Shown: piece after piece, positions 1 through 9,203 of the stretch
Layout of the letters: the number at the start of each line of letters is the position of its first letter
Numbering within the stretch: the stretch's first letter is position 1
Source of the DNA: Candidatus Eisenbergiella stercoravium
GTDB taxonomy: Bacteria; Bacillota; Clostridia; Lachnospirales; Lachnospiraceae
NCBI GenBank assembly: GCA_019113175.1
Contig: DXHY01000005.1
Coordinates: 1 to 51,018 of the forward strand
Length of the DNA: 51,018 nucleotides
Direction of reading: 5' to 3'
The notes under the pieces: generated by a model
Databases searched by the model: none
Told to the model about the DNA's origin: nothing
Seen by the model: the letters and a program-made list of their open reading frames with translations, nothing else
Position numbers and translations under genes: made by a program

Positions 1-1094
1 GAATATATCACATCAATATATTCCCCTTTTTTCCCGCTTATCAGCTGATTCTGATTAATATAATTATTAATGTCATATAACGGTAAGCCCTTATTATTTT
101 CAAGTACAAACCCAACAATCATATAAGGCAAATCTTCCTTCATATGAATTACTACATGGGTCTTGTAATGATGATCTACCTGTAAGTACGTTACCTGTTG
201 GCCGTTCTGATCTTCAAAATAACAGGAAATGATATCAAATGCAGAATTGCTTATTTTACATTCCTTCGCCGCAATTCTGGGAATCGAATGATATTCATTA
301 TTTCTTTCCTTTTGAATATTTTGATTTTCCGGATTAATAGAAGCAATTTGCTGATTCAAATTAAGTCTCTTTTCATCCATATACAAATCGCATACCCGAT
401 TACTTTCTCCAAATATTTTTTGATTTCCCTTATCGATCCAAAGGACTCTGGAACACATTTGTCTAACGCTTGAAATATCATGTGAAACAAATAATATTGT
501 TACATTATTCTTTTTTAATTCTTCAAATTTACGAAAACATTTATTTTGGAAAAAAAGATCTCCAACAGAAAGTGCCTCATCGACAATTAAAATATCTGGT
601 TCAACATTAATTGCAACCGCAAAAGCCAGTCTGGCAAACATTCCACTGGAATACGTTTTTACCGGCTGATCAATAAATTCCCCAATATCTGCAAATTCTA
701 TAATAGCCGGCAGTTTCTGTTCCATCTCTTTCTGAGAAAAACCCATTATTCGGCCATTCAGATAAATATTCTGTATACCGGTATATTCCTGATTGAAACC
801 TGCTCCCAATTCCAGAAGCGCAGATATTTTTCCATCGATAGACACTGTTCCGCCGCTTGGTGCAAGAACTCCGGTAATAATTTTTAATAAAGTTGATTTC
901 CCTGCTCCATTTGTTCCCACAATTCCTACAGTTTCACCTTTTTTAACATCAAAAGTAATATCATTTAAGGCACAGAATTCACGGGAATATTTTTTCCGGG
1001 TCGGGCTTAACGCTTCCTTAACGCGGTCTACAGGTTTATCATACAGCCGGTAGATTTTTTTTAAATTTTGGATACAAATAACACTGTCTGCCAT
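1..1094 (-). CDS. ABC transporter ATP-binding protein, Wzt/TagH type (3' end outside window)
   Basis: ATPase of a polysaccharide ABC-2 exporter, acting at the inner face of the membrane with the permease just upstream. I translated it by hand as 364 codons open to the window edge, so its C-terminus is missing. Walker A GTNGAGKST lies at about residues 60-68, the signature YSSGM at about 148-152, and Walker B ILIVDE at about 168-173. After about residue 245 there is a further domain that fits the Wzt-type C-terminal extension, which in O-antigen exporters binds the glycan end, but too little is visible to identify it. ATG at 1094 is preceded by GGGAGGCGGAG. It is 16 bp from the permease gene. 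The gene is AT-rich, like its two upstream neighbours. Confidence 0.9.
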   Translation of the reverse strand, partial: MADSVICIQNLKKIYRLYDKPVDRVKEALSPTRKKYSREFCALNDITFDVKKGETVGIVGTNGAGKSTLLKIITGVLAPSGGTVSIDGKISALLELGAGFNQEYTGIQNIYLNGRIMGFSQKEMEQKLPAIIEFADIGEFIDQPVKTYSSGMFARLAFAVAINVEPDILIVDEALSVGDLFFQNKCFRKFEELKKNNVTILFVSHDISSVRQMCSRVLWIDKGNQKIFGESNRVCDLYMDEKRLNLNQQIASINPENQNIQKERNNEYHSIPRIAAKECKISNSAFDIISCYFEDQNGQQVTYLQVDHHYKTHVVIHMKEDLPYMIVGFVLENNKGLPLYDINNYINQNQLISGKKGEYIDVIY

Positions 1095-1110
1095 CTCCGC
1101 CTCCCAATAT

Positions 1111-1905
1111 CTATAAAACATCCGCAAAATGAGGCTTCAGTTTTTTAAAAAATAAAATTCCTGTGAAAAAAATAAGCAATGATATCATCCAATAGTAGAC
1201 ACACATACCTGGAGTTTCCCAAAAACCAACTTTATGGATAAAGCTGTCACGATATCCGGTTACAATATAATATGTTGGTATAAGCCTGATAACCGCCCGT
1301 ACAGCTTCAGGCATAATATCAATATTCCACACAAAAGGTGTTGTCCAAAAAACGACTTGTAGTACAATACTTATAATTTGAGAAATATCCCTAAAAAACA
1401 CATATAATGCTGCAGTAAAATAAGAAATACCTGTAACAAGAACAAACATATAAAGCAAATAATATAAAACCTGTAATACATAAAGATCTATAGAATAACC
1501 ACAGCACAAAAAAACAATTGTATTAAAAGCCAGTAAAAATATCTGCACATAAAAAACAGAACAGATTTTTACAAGAGGAAGAATTTTGATATCAAATAAT
1601 ACCTTTTTTACAAGATAACTGTATTCTACCAAACATGCGGCAGAACTCGATATGGCATCACTGAAAAAAAACCAGCTGAACAAACCTGTCATGAGCCATA
1701 AAACGTATGGATATCCATTTACAGGTTGATTTTTAAATCCAACTTCAAATACGAACCAATAAATAACCACAGTCATAAGTGGCTGAACAAACGCCCAGAC
1801 CGTTCCCAAAACTGAACCGGCAAATTTATTTTTGAAATCATCTTTTGAAAAGCGCCAAATAAAGGCAAGATCATTTTTTAATTTTGCAGTATTTACGTTC
1901 ATCAT
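1111..1905 (-). CDS. ABC-2 type polysaccharide export permease, Wzm/TagG type
   Basis: Integral membrane permease that pairs with the adjacent ATPase to export a lipid-linked glycan. About 264 residues with six hydrophobic segments, the usual length for the family. Near the N-terminus it has LAFIWRFSKDDFKNKF and then GTVWAFVQPLMTVVIYWFVF, typical of the amphipathic helix and first membrane span of TagG/RfbD proteins. The frame extends up to 1932, but I prefer the ATGATG at 1905/1902, which follows GGAGAAAA and overlaps the stop of the upstream glycosyltransferase. The overlap implies translational coupling. AT-rich composition matches genes on either side. Confidence 0.9.
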   Translation of the reverse strand: MMNVNTAKLKNDLAFIWRFSKDDFKNKFAGSVLGTVWAFVQPLMTVVIYWFVFEVGFKNQPVNGYPYVLWLMTGLFSWFFFSDAISSSAACLVEYSYLVKKVLFDIKILPLVKICSVFYVQIFLLAFNTIVFLCCGYSIDLYVLQVLYYLLYMFVLVTGISYFTAALYVFFRDISQIISIVLQVVFWTTPFVWNIDIMPEAVRAVIRLIPTYYIVTGYRDSFIHKVGFWETPGMCVYYWMISLLIFFTGILFFKKLKPHFADVL

Positions 1906-2831
1906 TTTTCTCCATAGAGCAAAAAAGCCCATACCATTTTCAGATAACGTACAAGACGTCCGCTGAAATACTCTTCAAGAGTGTTGGAAAGATCCTCCCT
2001 GAGTTCCCCTACTGAAATCTCAATTTCGTAGGATTTAAACTTTTTAAACAATAATTTTTTCGTATCATAAAAAGACTCAGCACGCTGCTTTTTCTGATTC
2101 CGTTTAAATAAAACAAAATATGCGGATGTCAGGTCATCACAAAACGCAAAATCACCATATATTGAAAATCTGACCCATAGATCCCAATCTTCAAACATAT
2201 CCAGATTATTGTCAAATCCTCCCATATTCTCATAAAATTCTCTCGAAAAGAGAATTGTCTGAATAGGAATATAATTTTGGTAATACAAAACCAATCTGCT
2301 GAAAGGCTGCCGATAACGAACCAATTTTCGCTTCACTTTATATAAATAAGGCTCCCTTCCAGTAATAATAATTTGTCTTTCTTCAGCGACCGAATACGCG
2401 GCTTTTGTACCATTCTGGCTAATACAACGATAAAGTTTTTCTATGTGCTCCGGGAATAAAATATCATCATCATCTAAAAAGTTAAAGTATACCCCGCTCG
2501 CCATTGACATGCCGAGATTCCCGGCCGCCGATCTTCCCACTCTCTTTTCCGTTGCATGGTATTTAAGATTAATATCAGAAAAATTTTCTCTAATCATTTT
2601 TTCTGACATATTTTTACCATCCTCTATAACCACAGCCTCAATGTTTTTATAGGTTTGCGATCGGATGCTGTTTAATGCATTTATCAAAATATCCGGCCTG
2701 TTATTTGTACGGACAATAATAGATATTAACGGCTCCTGATTCATATATCGTTTCGTCGAAAAGATGGTCTCGACATCCCTTTCTCTAAAATTGTTGTCCT
2801 TTTCAAAATCGTTTATGCAATTCTCCCACAC
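1902..2831 (-). CDS. family 2 glycosyltransferase
   Basis: GT-A fold glycosyltransferase, cytoplasmic or membrane-peripheral, adding a sugar from a nucleotide donor to the growing repeat unit. The sequence shows ISIIVRTNNRP, then VVIEDG and FNFLDDDD, the last matching the metal/nucleotide-binding DxD, then the acceptor-side motif MFEDWDLWVRF (ED). A GTG at 2831 gives 309 residues; the conserved fold begins near residue 35, and an ATG at 2744 (residue 30) is an alternative, but neither has a convincing ribosome binding site. It overlaps the start of the permease gene. Composition is AT-rich, unlike the gene 14 bp upstream. Donor and acceptor cannot be read from the sequence. Confidence 0.85.
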   Translation of the reverse strand: MWENCINDFEKDNNFRERDVETIFSTKRYMNQEPLISIIVRTNNRPDILINALNSIRSQTYKNIEAVVIEDGKNMSEKMIRENFSDINLKYHATEKRVGRSAAGNLGMSMASGVYFNFLDDDDILFPEHIEKLYRCISQNGTKAAYSVAEERQIIITGREPYLYKVKRKLVRYRQPFSRLVLYYQNYIPIQTILFSREFYENMGGFDNNLDMFEDWDLWVRFSIYGDFAFCDDLTSAYFVLFKRNQKKQRAESFYDTKKLLFKKFKSYEIEISVGELREDLSNTLEEYFSGRLVRYLKMVWAFLLYGEK

Positions 2832-2844
2832 AGCGTTTCAAGTT

Positions 2845-3765
2845 TCAAACATCTGCTTCGGTTCTTCTATTCCTCCCCCTCAAAAAATCCACCATTCCTG
2901 CCCCCCCTGCTCTGGCCAAATCTCCCCTCCCTTGTACTGTCCAAAGCAGGAAGCACGCCGTCCTGTTGATCAGGAAATATATAAGAAACAGCGGAAATCT
3001 CCATTTCTCCATCCTTTTTCTCATACACATCGGCCAGTTACGGCTGATATAATAGGCACATGCCGGGCTTGAACTGCCCCCAGTGGATGCGCTTACTTTA
3101 TGATACATTTTCGCTCCCGGGCAGTACAGAAGACGGATTCCCTTCTCCCTGGCCCGCATACAGTATTCCGTATCCTCATAATACAGGAAGAAATCCTCAT
3201 CCATATCTCCGATTTTAAGGAACGTTTCCGCCGAGAGAAACATACAGCAGCCATTCAGATAGGTACATTCCTTCTTTTTTCTATATTTTCCTGTATCCTT
3301 CTCTCCCTCGCCCCGGCTGACGGGCTTTTTTACAATTGAAGTCAGATAACCACCTGCCGCCCATATGGTATCCTTATGATCCCAGTAATAAATCTTCGGT
3401 GCAACGATACAGGCTTTTCCCTGCACAGAAAGTGCGCCGGCAACCAGCTTTCGAATCATATCCTTCCTGATACAGGTGTCGTTATTCAAAAGCATCAGGC
3501 AATCGCACCCTGCCCTGACCGCTTCATGCAGTCCCCTGTTATTTGCCGTTGCGAAACCGGCATTTTTTCCCATCCTGATAAGGTGAAACCACACCTCATC
3601 CCCATAACACTCCTCCAATCGGGCAGGCGAACCATCCTGCGAATCGTTATCCACACAGAAGATCAGAATTTCTCCATCCCAGTCGCTGGCGCGTATGGAT
3701 TCAATACAGGCCTCATTATACTCTATTCCGTTATAATTTACCAGAACAACTCCCAGTTTTGTCAT
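2845..3765 (-). CDS. family 2 glycosyltransferase, rhamnosyltransferase-like
   Basis: 306-residue GT2 resembling WbbL/GalT-type transferases: LGVVLVNYNG at the N-terminus, VDNDSQDGS, GKNAGFATANNRG, the DxD-like LLNNDTC, then YLNGCCMFLSAETF and DEDFFLYYEDTEYCMRAR. These motifs are typical of transferases adding rhamnose or a related deoxyhexose. The open frame extends far upstream, but that part is in another frame over the DUF2304 gene, so I start at ATG 3765 directly before the conserved strand. There is no strong ribosome binding site there. It lies 44 bp after the DUF2304 stop. Composition is closer to 50 percent GC here. Confidence 0.85.
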   Translation of the reverse strand: MTKLGVVLVNYNGIEYNEACIESIRASDWDGEILIFCVDNDSQDGSPARLEECYGDEVWFHLIRMGKNAGFATANNRGLHEAVRAGCDCLMLLNNDTCIRKDMIRKLVAGALSVQGKACIVAPKIYYWDHKDTIWAAGGYLTSIVKKPVSRGEGEKDTGKYRKKKECTYLNGCCMFLSAETFLKIGDMDEDFFLYYEDTEYCMRAREKGIRLLYCPGAKMYHKVSASTGGSSSPACAYYISRNWPMCMRKRMEKWRFPLFLIYFLINRTACFLLWTVQGRGDLARAGGAGMVDFLRGRNRRTEADV

Positions 3766-3809
3766 AATTATTATAAGATCAACTCGTGATTGCACCTTAA
3801 GAAGCGTCT

Positions 3810-4175
3810 TTATCCTCTCGTCCTGTCGGTTGACTGCTCCCGCAGCTCCTTCTCCATAATCGCCATACTCTGCGTCAGCTTTCGTATCTTTCCCGCCTGT
3901 CGTGATACGATAGAGGTCAGCGCCATACACAGCATCATCAGGAAGGCAATGCAGATAATGAACAGCCCGTTCATATTTCCGACAATTCCAAACAGCCCCA
4001 AAAAAGCAGGCAGGATATGGGGAAATACGACCAGAATGGTCATACACGCTCCCGCCAGCAACCAGAGCAGAGTATATTTCAGTTCGATTGCTTTCCGCTT
4101 CAGAAACAGCAATATCAGTCCAAAATAAATAATCAGCGCAATTCCCAGCGTAATTCTCAGATTCACAGGAAGCAT
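3810..4175 (-). CDS. DUF2304 family small membrane protein
   Basis: 121-residue protein with three hydrophobic segments followed by a charged, probably cytoplasmic, helical tail (about residues 90-121). This matches DUF2304 proteins, which commonly sit beside a polyprenyl-phosphate-type GT2, exactly as here: the GT2 stop is 3 bp upstream of this ATG. The start is supported by AAGGAG seven bases before ATG 4175. The function is not established; the constant pairing suggests a membrane partner of the DPM1-like enzyme, which is inference. Confidence 0.85.
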   Translation of the reverse strand: MLPVNLRITLGIALIIYFGLILLFLKRKAIELKYTLLWLLAGACMTILVVFPHILPAFLGLFGIVGNMNGLFIICIAFLMMLCMALTSIVSRQAGKIRKLTQSMAIMEKELREQSTDRTRG

Positions 4176-4178
4176 ATG

Positions 4179-4889
4179 CTATCTCCTTATTCCATAGCTG
4201 ATTCTTTTTACCAGAATCGCCAGCGTTACCTTTATCATGTAATACACTGATTTACGGAACGTGATGGAACTTGTTCCACCCTCTCTCTCCTTCATCACTA
4301 CCGGTACCTCAGCGACTCTCCCACGGTGCATGACCGCGGTAATGATGGCCTCCGGCTCAGGATAATCGGAAGGGTAATCCTCCGCATAGATGGAAATAAA
4401 CCGCCGGTTCACTGCACGGAAACCACTGGTAACATCTCTAATCCTCTTCCCGGTGCAGAGCCAGATCAGATCGCTCAGGATATTGATTCCGGCTCTGCGG
4501 GAGCGGGAGGACTGAAAGCCCTCCCGTCTCAGAAACCTGGAGCCGACTACCACATCCGCTTCTCCCCTGAGCAGAGGTTCGATCAGCTTCTTCACATATG
4601 CCGCGTCATGCTGGCCATCTCCGTCCAGCTGGACCGCGATATCATATCCATATTTCAGCGCGTAGCGGTATCCTGTCTGAACAGCTCCGCCGATGCCGAG
4701 ATTAATCGGCAGATTCAGGACCTGATAGCCCTTTTCCATGCAGAGCTCACCTGTTCCGTCCGATGAGCCGTCATTGACAACCACATAATCATACTGAGGG
4801 AAATTTTGTATCAGATTTTCCACCACACGTCCGATATTATCCGCTTCATTATAGGCGGGAATGATCAGAAGAATCTTTTGTTCCTCCAT
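4179..4889 (-). CDS. polyprenyl-phosphate glycosyltransferase-like GT2 (DPM1/DPG-synthase type)
   Basis: 236-residue soluble GT2. It shows ILLIIPAYNEADNIGRVV, VVVNDGSSDGT, the DxD region AVQLDGDGQHD, then ADVVVGSRF and RDVTSGFRAV, the signature of dolichyl/undecaprenyl-phosphate mannosyl or glucosyl transferases. Such enzymes load a sugar on undecaprenyl phosphate, which is then flipped and used outside the cell by GT-C enzymes. The window encodes several GT-C-like membrane proteins that could be users (7569-9203, 9200-11488, 16524-18065, 19384-21657). It lacks the two C-terminal membrane spans of GtrB-type enzymes; DUF2304 next door may supply membrane binding. Start ATG 4889 has AAGGAG eight bases upstream. 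Confidence 0.88.
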   Translation of the reverse strand: MEEQKILLIIPAYNEADNIGRVVENLIQNFPQYDYVVVNDGSSDGTGELCMEKGYQVLNLPINLGIGGAVQTGYRYALKYGYDIAVQLDGDGQHDAAYVKKLIEPLLRGEADVVVGSRFLRREGFQSSRSRRAGINILSDLIWLCTGKRIRDVTSGFRAVNRRFISIYAEDYPSDYPEPEAIITAVMHRGRVAEVPVVMKEREGGTSSITFRKSVYYMIKVTLAILVKRISYGIRR

Positions 4890-4928
4890 CTTCAGTTCTC
4901 CTTGAAAAGCTGCGATTTCCTAACCGGT

Positions 4929-5954
4929 TTATTTCAGCAGCGAATACAGCGGCTCTTTCCTGCTCTTATTCACCCATAAACAAATGGCAAAACACAGGCA
5001 TAATACCAAAAGGAAGTTCAGCATCCGGTTTGTTTCCAGCCCGGCCGCAGCACAGGACAGTGTCAGAACAGATAAAAAGAATCTGTGAAGGAAATAGGTT
5101 CCGGTACTGATATGCCGGATCAGTTCTGACTGTTCTTTCCGGATCGAAAGTCTCCAATTCAACAGGAGAACCACCAGCGCCGGGATCAGCAGAATGAAGG
5201 ACAGGAACAGGGAATGATCGTCTGCCGTCGTCCTGTTTCTGATCAGGATGGTTTCCGCCACCAGTCCTGCATATCCCAAAACCGCCGTTGTCCATGCTCC
5301 TCTGACCCATTTCTTACTATATATCATCTCATGGTTTTGGGCAAGCCATACTCCGATTCCAACAAAGAAAAAACCTACTGTAAAACCATTTCTTGCCGAA
5401 GTTGCCACCTTCAGGATCAGATCGGCAATTCTCTGCAGTCCCGTCCCTTCAATTACAAAATAGTAACTGTTCATAAGCAGAGCCATGGCATATAACAGAA
5501 ATCCCAGAATCAGTGCGCTTCCCAGTCTGTTCCTTTTCAGAAAAAGATAAAGAAGCGGGACAGCGATGATACATGCCCATATATACCAGAGCGCTCCAAA
5601 AGGATAGAAAATAACTGACCGGCATATTTTCAGAAAAATCCATACCGGCGTTTCTCCCTGCATATGCAGTTCAATAGCCGCCACTATGATATTGAGGATG
5701 CTGAAAACAGTATAAGGGTAGAGCATTCTCTTTTCAAATTTTACCAGAGCTTCCTTCATATCTCTCTTCTTTTCATAGATACCGGCGCCCCAAAAATATC
5801 CCGTTACCACAAAGAAAAATGGCACAGCAAGTCTCAGCAGACAGTGAAGCACATACCATTCCCCGGGAACGAGATGATATGCTCCTGAATGCAGAAAAAC
5901 AATACATACACAAAAGAAAAATCTGGCTACGTCCACCGCCGCATATGTTTTCAT
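4929..5954 (-). CDS. acyltransferase family 3 (OafA/WecH-like) membrane O-acyltransferase
   Basis: 341-residue multi-pass protein with about ten hydrophobic segments. The start reads DVARFFFCVCIVFLHSG, the family-3 pattern in which the first helix carries R and is followed by a conserved H. Further on FGALWYIWACI and TGTYFLHRFF fit the family. Such enzymes acetylate or succinylate surface sugars from the membrane. The ATG at 5954 overlaps the stop of the polymerase-like gene by 4 bp (ATGA), with GAAGGG just upstream, so the two are coupled. Acyl donor and sugar target are not known. Confidence 0.85.
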   Translation of the reverse strand: MKTYAAVDVARFFFCVCIVFLHSGAYHLVPGEWYVLHCLLRLAVPFFFVVTGYFWGAGIYEKKRDMKEALVKFEKRMLYPYTVFSILNIIVAAIELHMQGETPVWIFLKICRSVIFYPFGALWYIWACIIAVPLLYLFLKRNRLGSALILGFLLYAMALLMNSYYFVIEGTGLQRIADLILKVATSARNGFTVGFFFVGIGVWLAQNHEMIYSKKWVRGAWTTAVLGYAGLVAETILIRNRTTADDHSLFLSFILLIPALVVLLLNWRLSIRKEQSELIRHISTGTYFLHRFFLSVLTLSCAAAGLETNRMLNFLLVLCLCFAICLWVNKSRKEPLYSLLK

Positions 5955-7561
5955 GTCCCTTCATCCTTCCGTCGCTTTCGGGCAATCGTTCTTTTCGTCC
6001 CTGTTATAAGAAAAGCAATAATACATCCATCAAGGAATCCCCACACCACTGTACTTGCCATTCCTCTGTACAGTTCCATTTTTACAGTATTTCCTGCGAA
6101 CTTATAGACTCCGCTTCCCTCTGACACATCTCCGAATGTGAGATAAAAATCGTCGGGCGCTGTCACCTCCGGCCCCATCACGAGCTCGTCTTCCCCTCTG
6201 TAATCGGTAGTCCTTCTCCCAACCAGCACATAATCCGGAATCTTTCCGAAGCATCTCCACATAACGGTAAGAACAACCGCAGACAATATGCCGATGCACA
6301 GGATCTGGATTTTTTTCTCTTTCCATATTTCGGATACCGCCGCCCGCATTTTTTCCCCAAACCCTGTTCTTCTGATCTGAATAACAGCATTTTTCTTTAC
6401 GGGCATCAGGGTTCTTTCCCGACATATCCATAATGTTTTCCGGCTTTTCAGAAGCCCTTCATAAAGGACATACCCCATGATAAAAAACGTAAGATTCTTG
6501 AAGGACAGGTTATAGAGGAACTGTTCCGTAATACCGGCGATCGCTGTGCCAAGTAAGATTGCTGTTTCCTGAAGCCGGCTGTGCGACATGCAGTAATATA
6601 TGCTGAAAAAATAGAGCCCCACGCACAAAACAAAGGCGATAATTCCATAATACATCAACATATATGCGAAAGAGCTGTCAAGCGATAGATTTACTTCAGG
6701 ATTTGGTGGTATATAGGTTCCCAAAAGTGTAACTTTATTCTGAGTGAAATTATTGTATACCAGCTCGAACCTGGTGGATAAAAGTCTGTTAAAGAAATGA
6801 AATGCCTCTCCCTTCAGAAGGAACGGACCGGCTATGGGAAACGCAACACAGAAAACAAAAAGCAAAAGCGCCGCAGCCTTTTCCGGCCACATCAGCTTTT
6901 TTCTGATATCGAAATAGATAACCAGCAGGAGATATGCCGTAACGATCAGAATTCCCGTATAGCTGATGGAATATAAAAACACATAAAGATTACCCCCAAA
7001 CAGCAGAAGAGCAGACCAGTACAGCTTCTTTCCGTGCGGCCTGCACACATATATGATCAGCATCACAAGAATAAAATAGGTCACATGCAGCACATTGGGA
7101 TGGGTATATCCCAGAGAATACCGGATAATGGGCCCAAGTCCCAGCTTTTCATGCACAACCACCACACCATCGTAAAATCCGAGCAGCGCTCTTATTATGG
7201 AAAACAGGAAGGTTCCGCCCCATACCGCCAGAGATACCTTCATCAGACGTTCCAGCGGGACATTTTTCATTCCCACGATCACTGCTGCTGCGGCAATCGC
7301 CGCTTTTTCCCCGGTTCTTCTGTAAATGATCCCCCCGAGAAGTAACAGGGCCAGAATCAGCAGCCATTCCCGGACGGAATGCCTGGTCAGACATATCTTC
7401 AACACCCATAAAACAGCCGCCGACAAAAGACAGAGGGTAAACAGCCTCTGTCCGTCTGTCAGTCCGATTCCTTTTGCGCCCATCAAAACTATGATAAAGA
7501 CATAATATAGGATTTCTTCGATATGAATATTCACTGTTTTTCCTCTATCACACTGTATCAT
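5951..7561 (-). CDS. Wzy-like polysaccharide polymerase with C-terminal extension
   Basis: About 536 residues, roughly 12 hydrophobic segments. It resembles the other candidate polymerase in this window (29603-30847) in order of segments and in local motifs (VREWLLIL; a small-residue-rich segment; SLGYTHPNV before a periplasmic-side loop corresponding to FGLGHPNA there). Polymerases of this kind join lipid-linked repeat units outside the membrane. It differs in carrying an extra C-terminal part: a cationic stretch, a membrane span near residue 430, about 65 extracytoplasmic residues, and a last span. I start at ATG 7561 (the frame opens at 7600) because this ATG lies just after the upstream stop. 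The family is notoriously divergent, so the call rests on topology and context. Confidence 0.7.
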   Translation of the reverse strand: MIQCDRGKTVNIHIEEILYYVFIIVLMGAKGIGLTDGQRLFTLCLLSAAVLWVLKICLTRHSVREWLLILALLLLGGIIYRRTGEKAAIAAAAVIVGMKNVPLERLMKVSLAVWGGTFLFSIIRALLGFYDGVVVVHEKLGLGPIIRYSLGYTHPNVLHVTYFILVMLIIYVCRPHGKKLYWSALLLFGGNLYVFLYSISYTGILIVTAYLLLVIYFDIRKKLMWPEKAAALLLFVFCVAFPIAGPFLLKGEAFHFFNRLLSTRFELVYNNFTQNKVTLLGTYIPPNPEVNLSLDSSFAYMLMYYGIIAFVLCVGLYFFSIYYCMSHSRLQETAILLGTAIAGITEQFLYNLSFKNLTFFIMGYVLYEGLLKSRKTLWICRERTLMPVKKNAVIQIRRTGFGEKMRAAVSEIWKEKKIQILCIGILSAVVLTVMWRCFGKIPDYVLVGRRTTDYRGEDELVMGPEVTAPDDFYLTFGDVSEGSGVYKFAGNTVKMELYRGMASTVVWGFLDGCIIAFLITGTKRTIARKRRKDEGT

Positions 7562-7568
7562 AATTTTT

Positions 7569-9203
7569 TCACTTTCCTTCATTTTTTGACAGTATATCAT
7601 ATTTTTTTCTGCTGAGCCATAATATTCTGATTGCCTCTTTCAACATCAGGTAATAGGCCACATAAAAGATTCCAAAGCAGTATACCAGATATCTCTGCAT
7701 TGCAAAGAACATGGCGCTTTGTATCAGAACAAAGCAGACGTTAATCACAATACAGCCCAGCAGAAACTCCGGGTATTGATTTTCGAGATCCTTCCTGTGA
7801 TATCCCCATACCACCAGCAATATCGCGCTGATATAGATCAGCAGAGTTATCAGGTGGCACAGAAGGTAAATCCCTTCTTTCTGAAAAAATACCGTACAGA
7901 TAAACCCCTGCGGCATCATCCGAAGGGTATGGTATATTACCCTTCCCAAGTGCTCCATCAACAATACTGCCGCGATCTGATTTACGGCGGAATAGGTCAA
8001 TTCCGTATCCGGATTTTCCGCCAGATATTTATCCCAGGCCGCTCCGGCAATAGCCGTTCCGCTGGCGATTCCATCCATAATATCCTGCCACATCCAGAGA
8101 TCATCCCGGGCATATACATATCTCTGATGTTTTTCATCAGACTCCTCATATATCTCCTTACAAAGTTTCTGCAATTCTTCGTCCTCAAACAGCAGGTAAT
8201 CATCCTCATCGATCTCGTAAACCGCCTTATCTATGAGCAGATGCCCGTATTGATCTGTCACATTGCTGCCAGAGGGGTTTACTGACACAGCGGAAGAGGT
8301 TTCCGGCTGCATTTTCATTCCCTCATCCAAATCCAGTTCCTCTTTTGTCTCCTCTTCCGGCTCAATTACCGCTTCCTCTTCCGACTCCGTCTCTACTTCC
8401 GATTCAATTACCGCTTCCTCCTCCGGCTCTCCTTCCTCCGACATAACCATTTCCTTCGCTTCCAGTTCCCTGTTTATGGCGGCAATCAGCCTCTGTCCTG
8501 CAGAATTAGCGCCCAGTATCACAATTTCTCCCGCAAGCAGAACCATTGCAGACAAAAGTACATAACACACACCCCTGACCAGCTGCCTGCCGATGGGATA
8601 CTTTCTTCCCTTCATCCAGGAAATATAAATGAACGCGGCCGCGTTGAACACTCCCACCAGCTGAAGCTGCGTTCTGATAAGCGCCAGTATCACAGACATA
8701 AGAACCATAAGTACAATATCTTTATACTTTTTATCAAAAATACATTTCAGGAAGCAGATCATATAAAGATAAAATATGGGATAGGCCAACGCCTCCGTCA
8801 TGATATCATGATTGGATATGGACAAAGGATAATTGGTCGTAAAGGGCATAAATATAGAAAACAGCAGCACCGGATAAGATGCAAGGTAACTGAGCCGGAA
8901 CCTTTTTCGTATAAATTCCGTAAACGCCAGTATGCAGATCACGGTAAGAATTGTCTGTTCCGCCACTACCGCATACAAAAAGCTCTCTTCCCCAAAAATC
9001 ATTCTGTTGACCTGAAGAAGAATGGGATATACGGGTACAATTCCGGTTCTTCCGTCAAAAGCCAGATAGGCAGGACTATCTTTCCACAGCAGATAGCCCC
9101 TTTCACCCAGCAGGCAGAATACGGTCACAAATACCAGAGCTGTAAACAGATAATATGTGATTTTGCTGTTAACAAGCCGAATTGCTTTTTTCATTATAAT
9201 CAT
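7569..9203 (-). CDS. multi-pass membrane protein, GT-C-like, with acidic repeat loop
   Basis: 544 residues with about ten membrane spans. The first outer loop has WKDSPAYL, in the place where GT-C glycosyltransferases carry a catalytic Asp, and NHDIMTEALAYPIF lies further on. I therefore think it may be a GT-C-type transferase using a lipid-phosphate sugar, but no family is certain. The central extracytoplasmic region (about residues 240-400) contains a strongly acidic stretch made of two 14-residue repeats with EEEAVIE cores, encoded by a 42-bp tandem repeat. ATG 9203 overlaps the previous gene's stop by 4 bp; the fourth codon is also ATG. Confidence 0.7.
   Translation of the reverse strand: MIIMKKAIRLVNSKITYYLFTALVFVTVFCLLGERGYLLWKDSPAYLAFDGRTGIVPVYPILLQVNRMIFGEESFLYAVVAEQTILTVICILAFTEFIRKRFRLSYLASYPVLLFSIFMPFTTNYPLSISNHDIMTEALAYPIFYLYMICFLKCIFDKKYKDIVLMVLMSVILALIRTQLQLVGVFNAAAFIYISWMKGRKYPIGRQLVRGVCYVLLSAMVLLAGEIVILGANSAGQRLIAAINRELEAKEMVMSEEGEPEEEAVIESEVETESEEEAVIEPEEETKEELDLDEGMKMQPETSSAVSVNPSGSNVTDQYGHLLIDKAVYEIDEDDYLLFEDEELQKLCKEIYEESDEKHQRYVYARDDLWMWQDIMDGIASGTAIAGAAWDKYLAENPDTELTYSAVNQIAAVLLMEHLGRVIYHTLRMMPQGFICTVFFQKEGIYLLCHLITLLIYISAILLVVWGYHRKDLENQYPEFLLGCIVINVCFVLIQSAMFFAMQRYLVYCFGIFYVAYYLMLKEAIRILWLSRKKYDILSKNEGK
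8347..8430 (-). repeat. 42-bp tandem repeat, two copies, in frame
   Basis: Two adjacent 42-bp units (8347-8388 and 8389-8430) differ at only a few positions and encode 14-residue acidic units with EEEAVIE cores in the loop of the membrane protein. The unit length is a multiple of three, so gain or loss of copies would keep the frame. Glu-rich sequence continues on both sides in degenerate form. Confidence 0.85.

Noticed and set aside
8347-8430. CRISPR-like repeats
   Set aside because: Only two adjacent copies without spacers, in frame inside a coding region.
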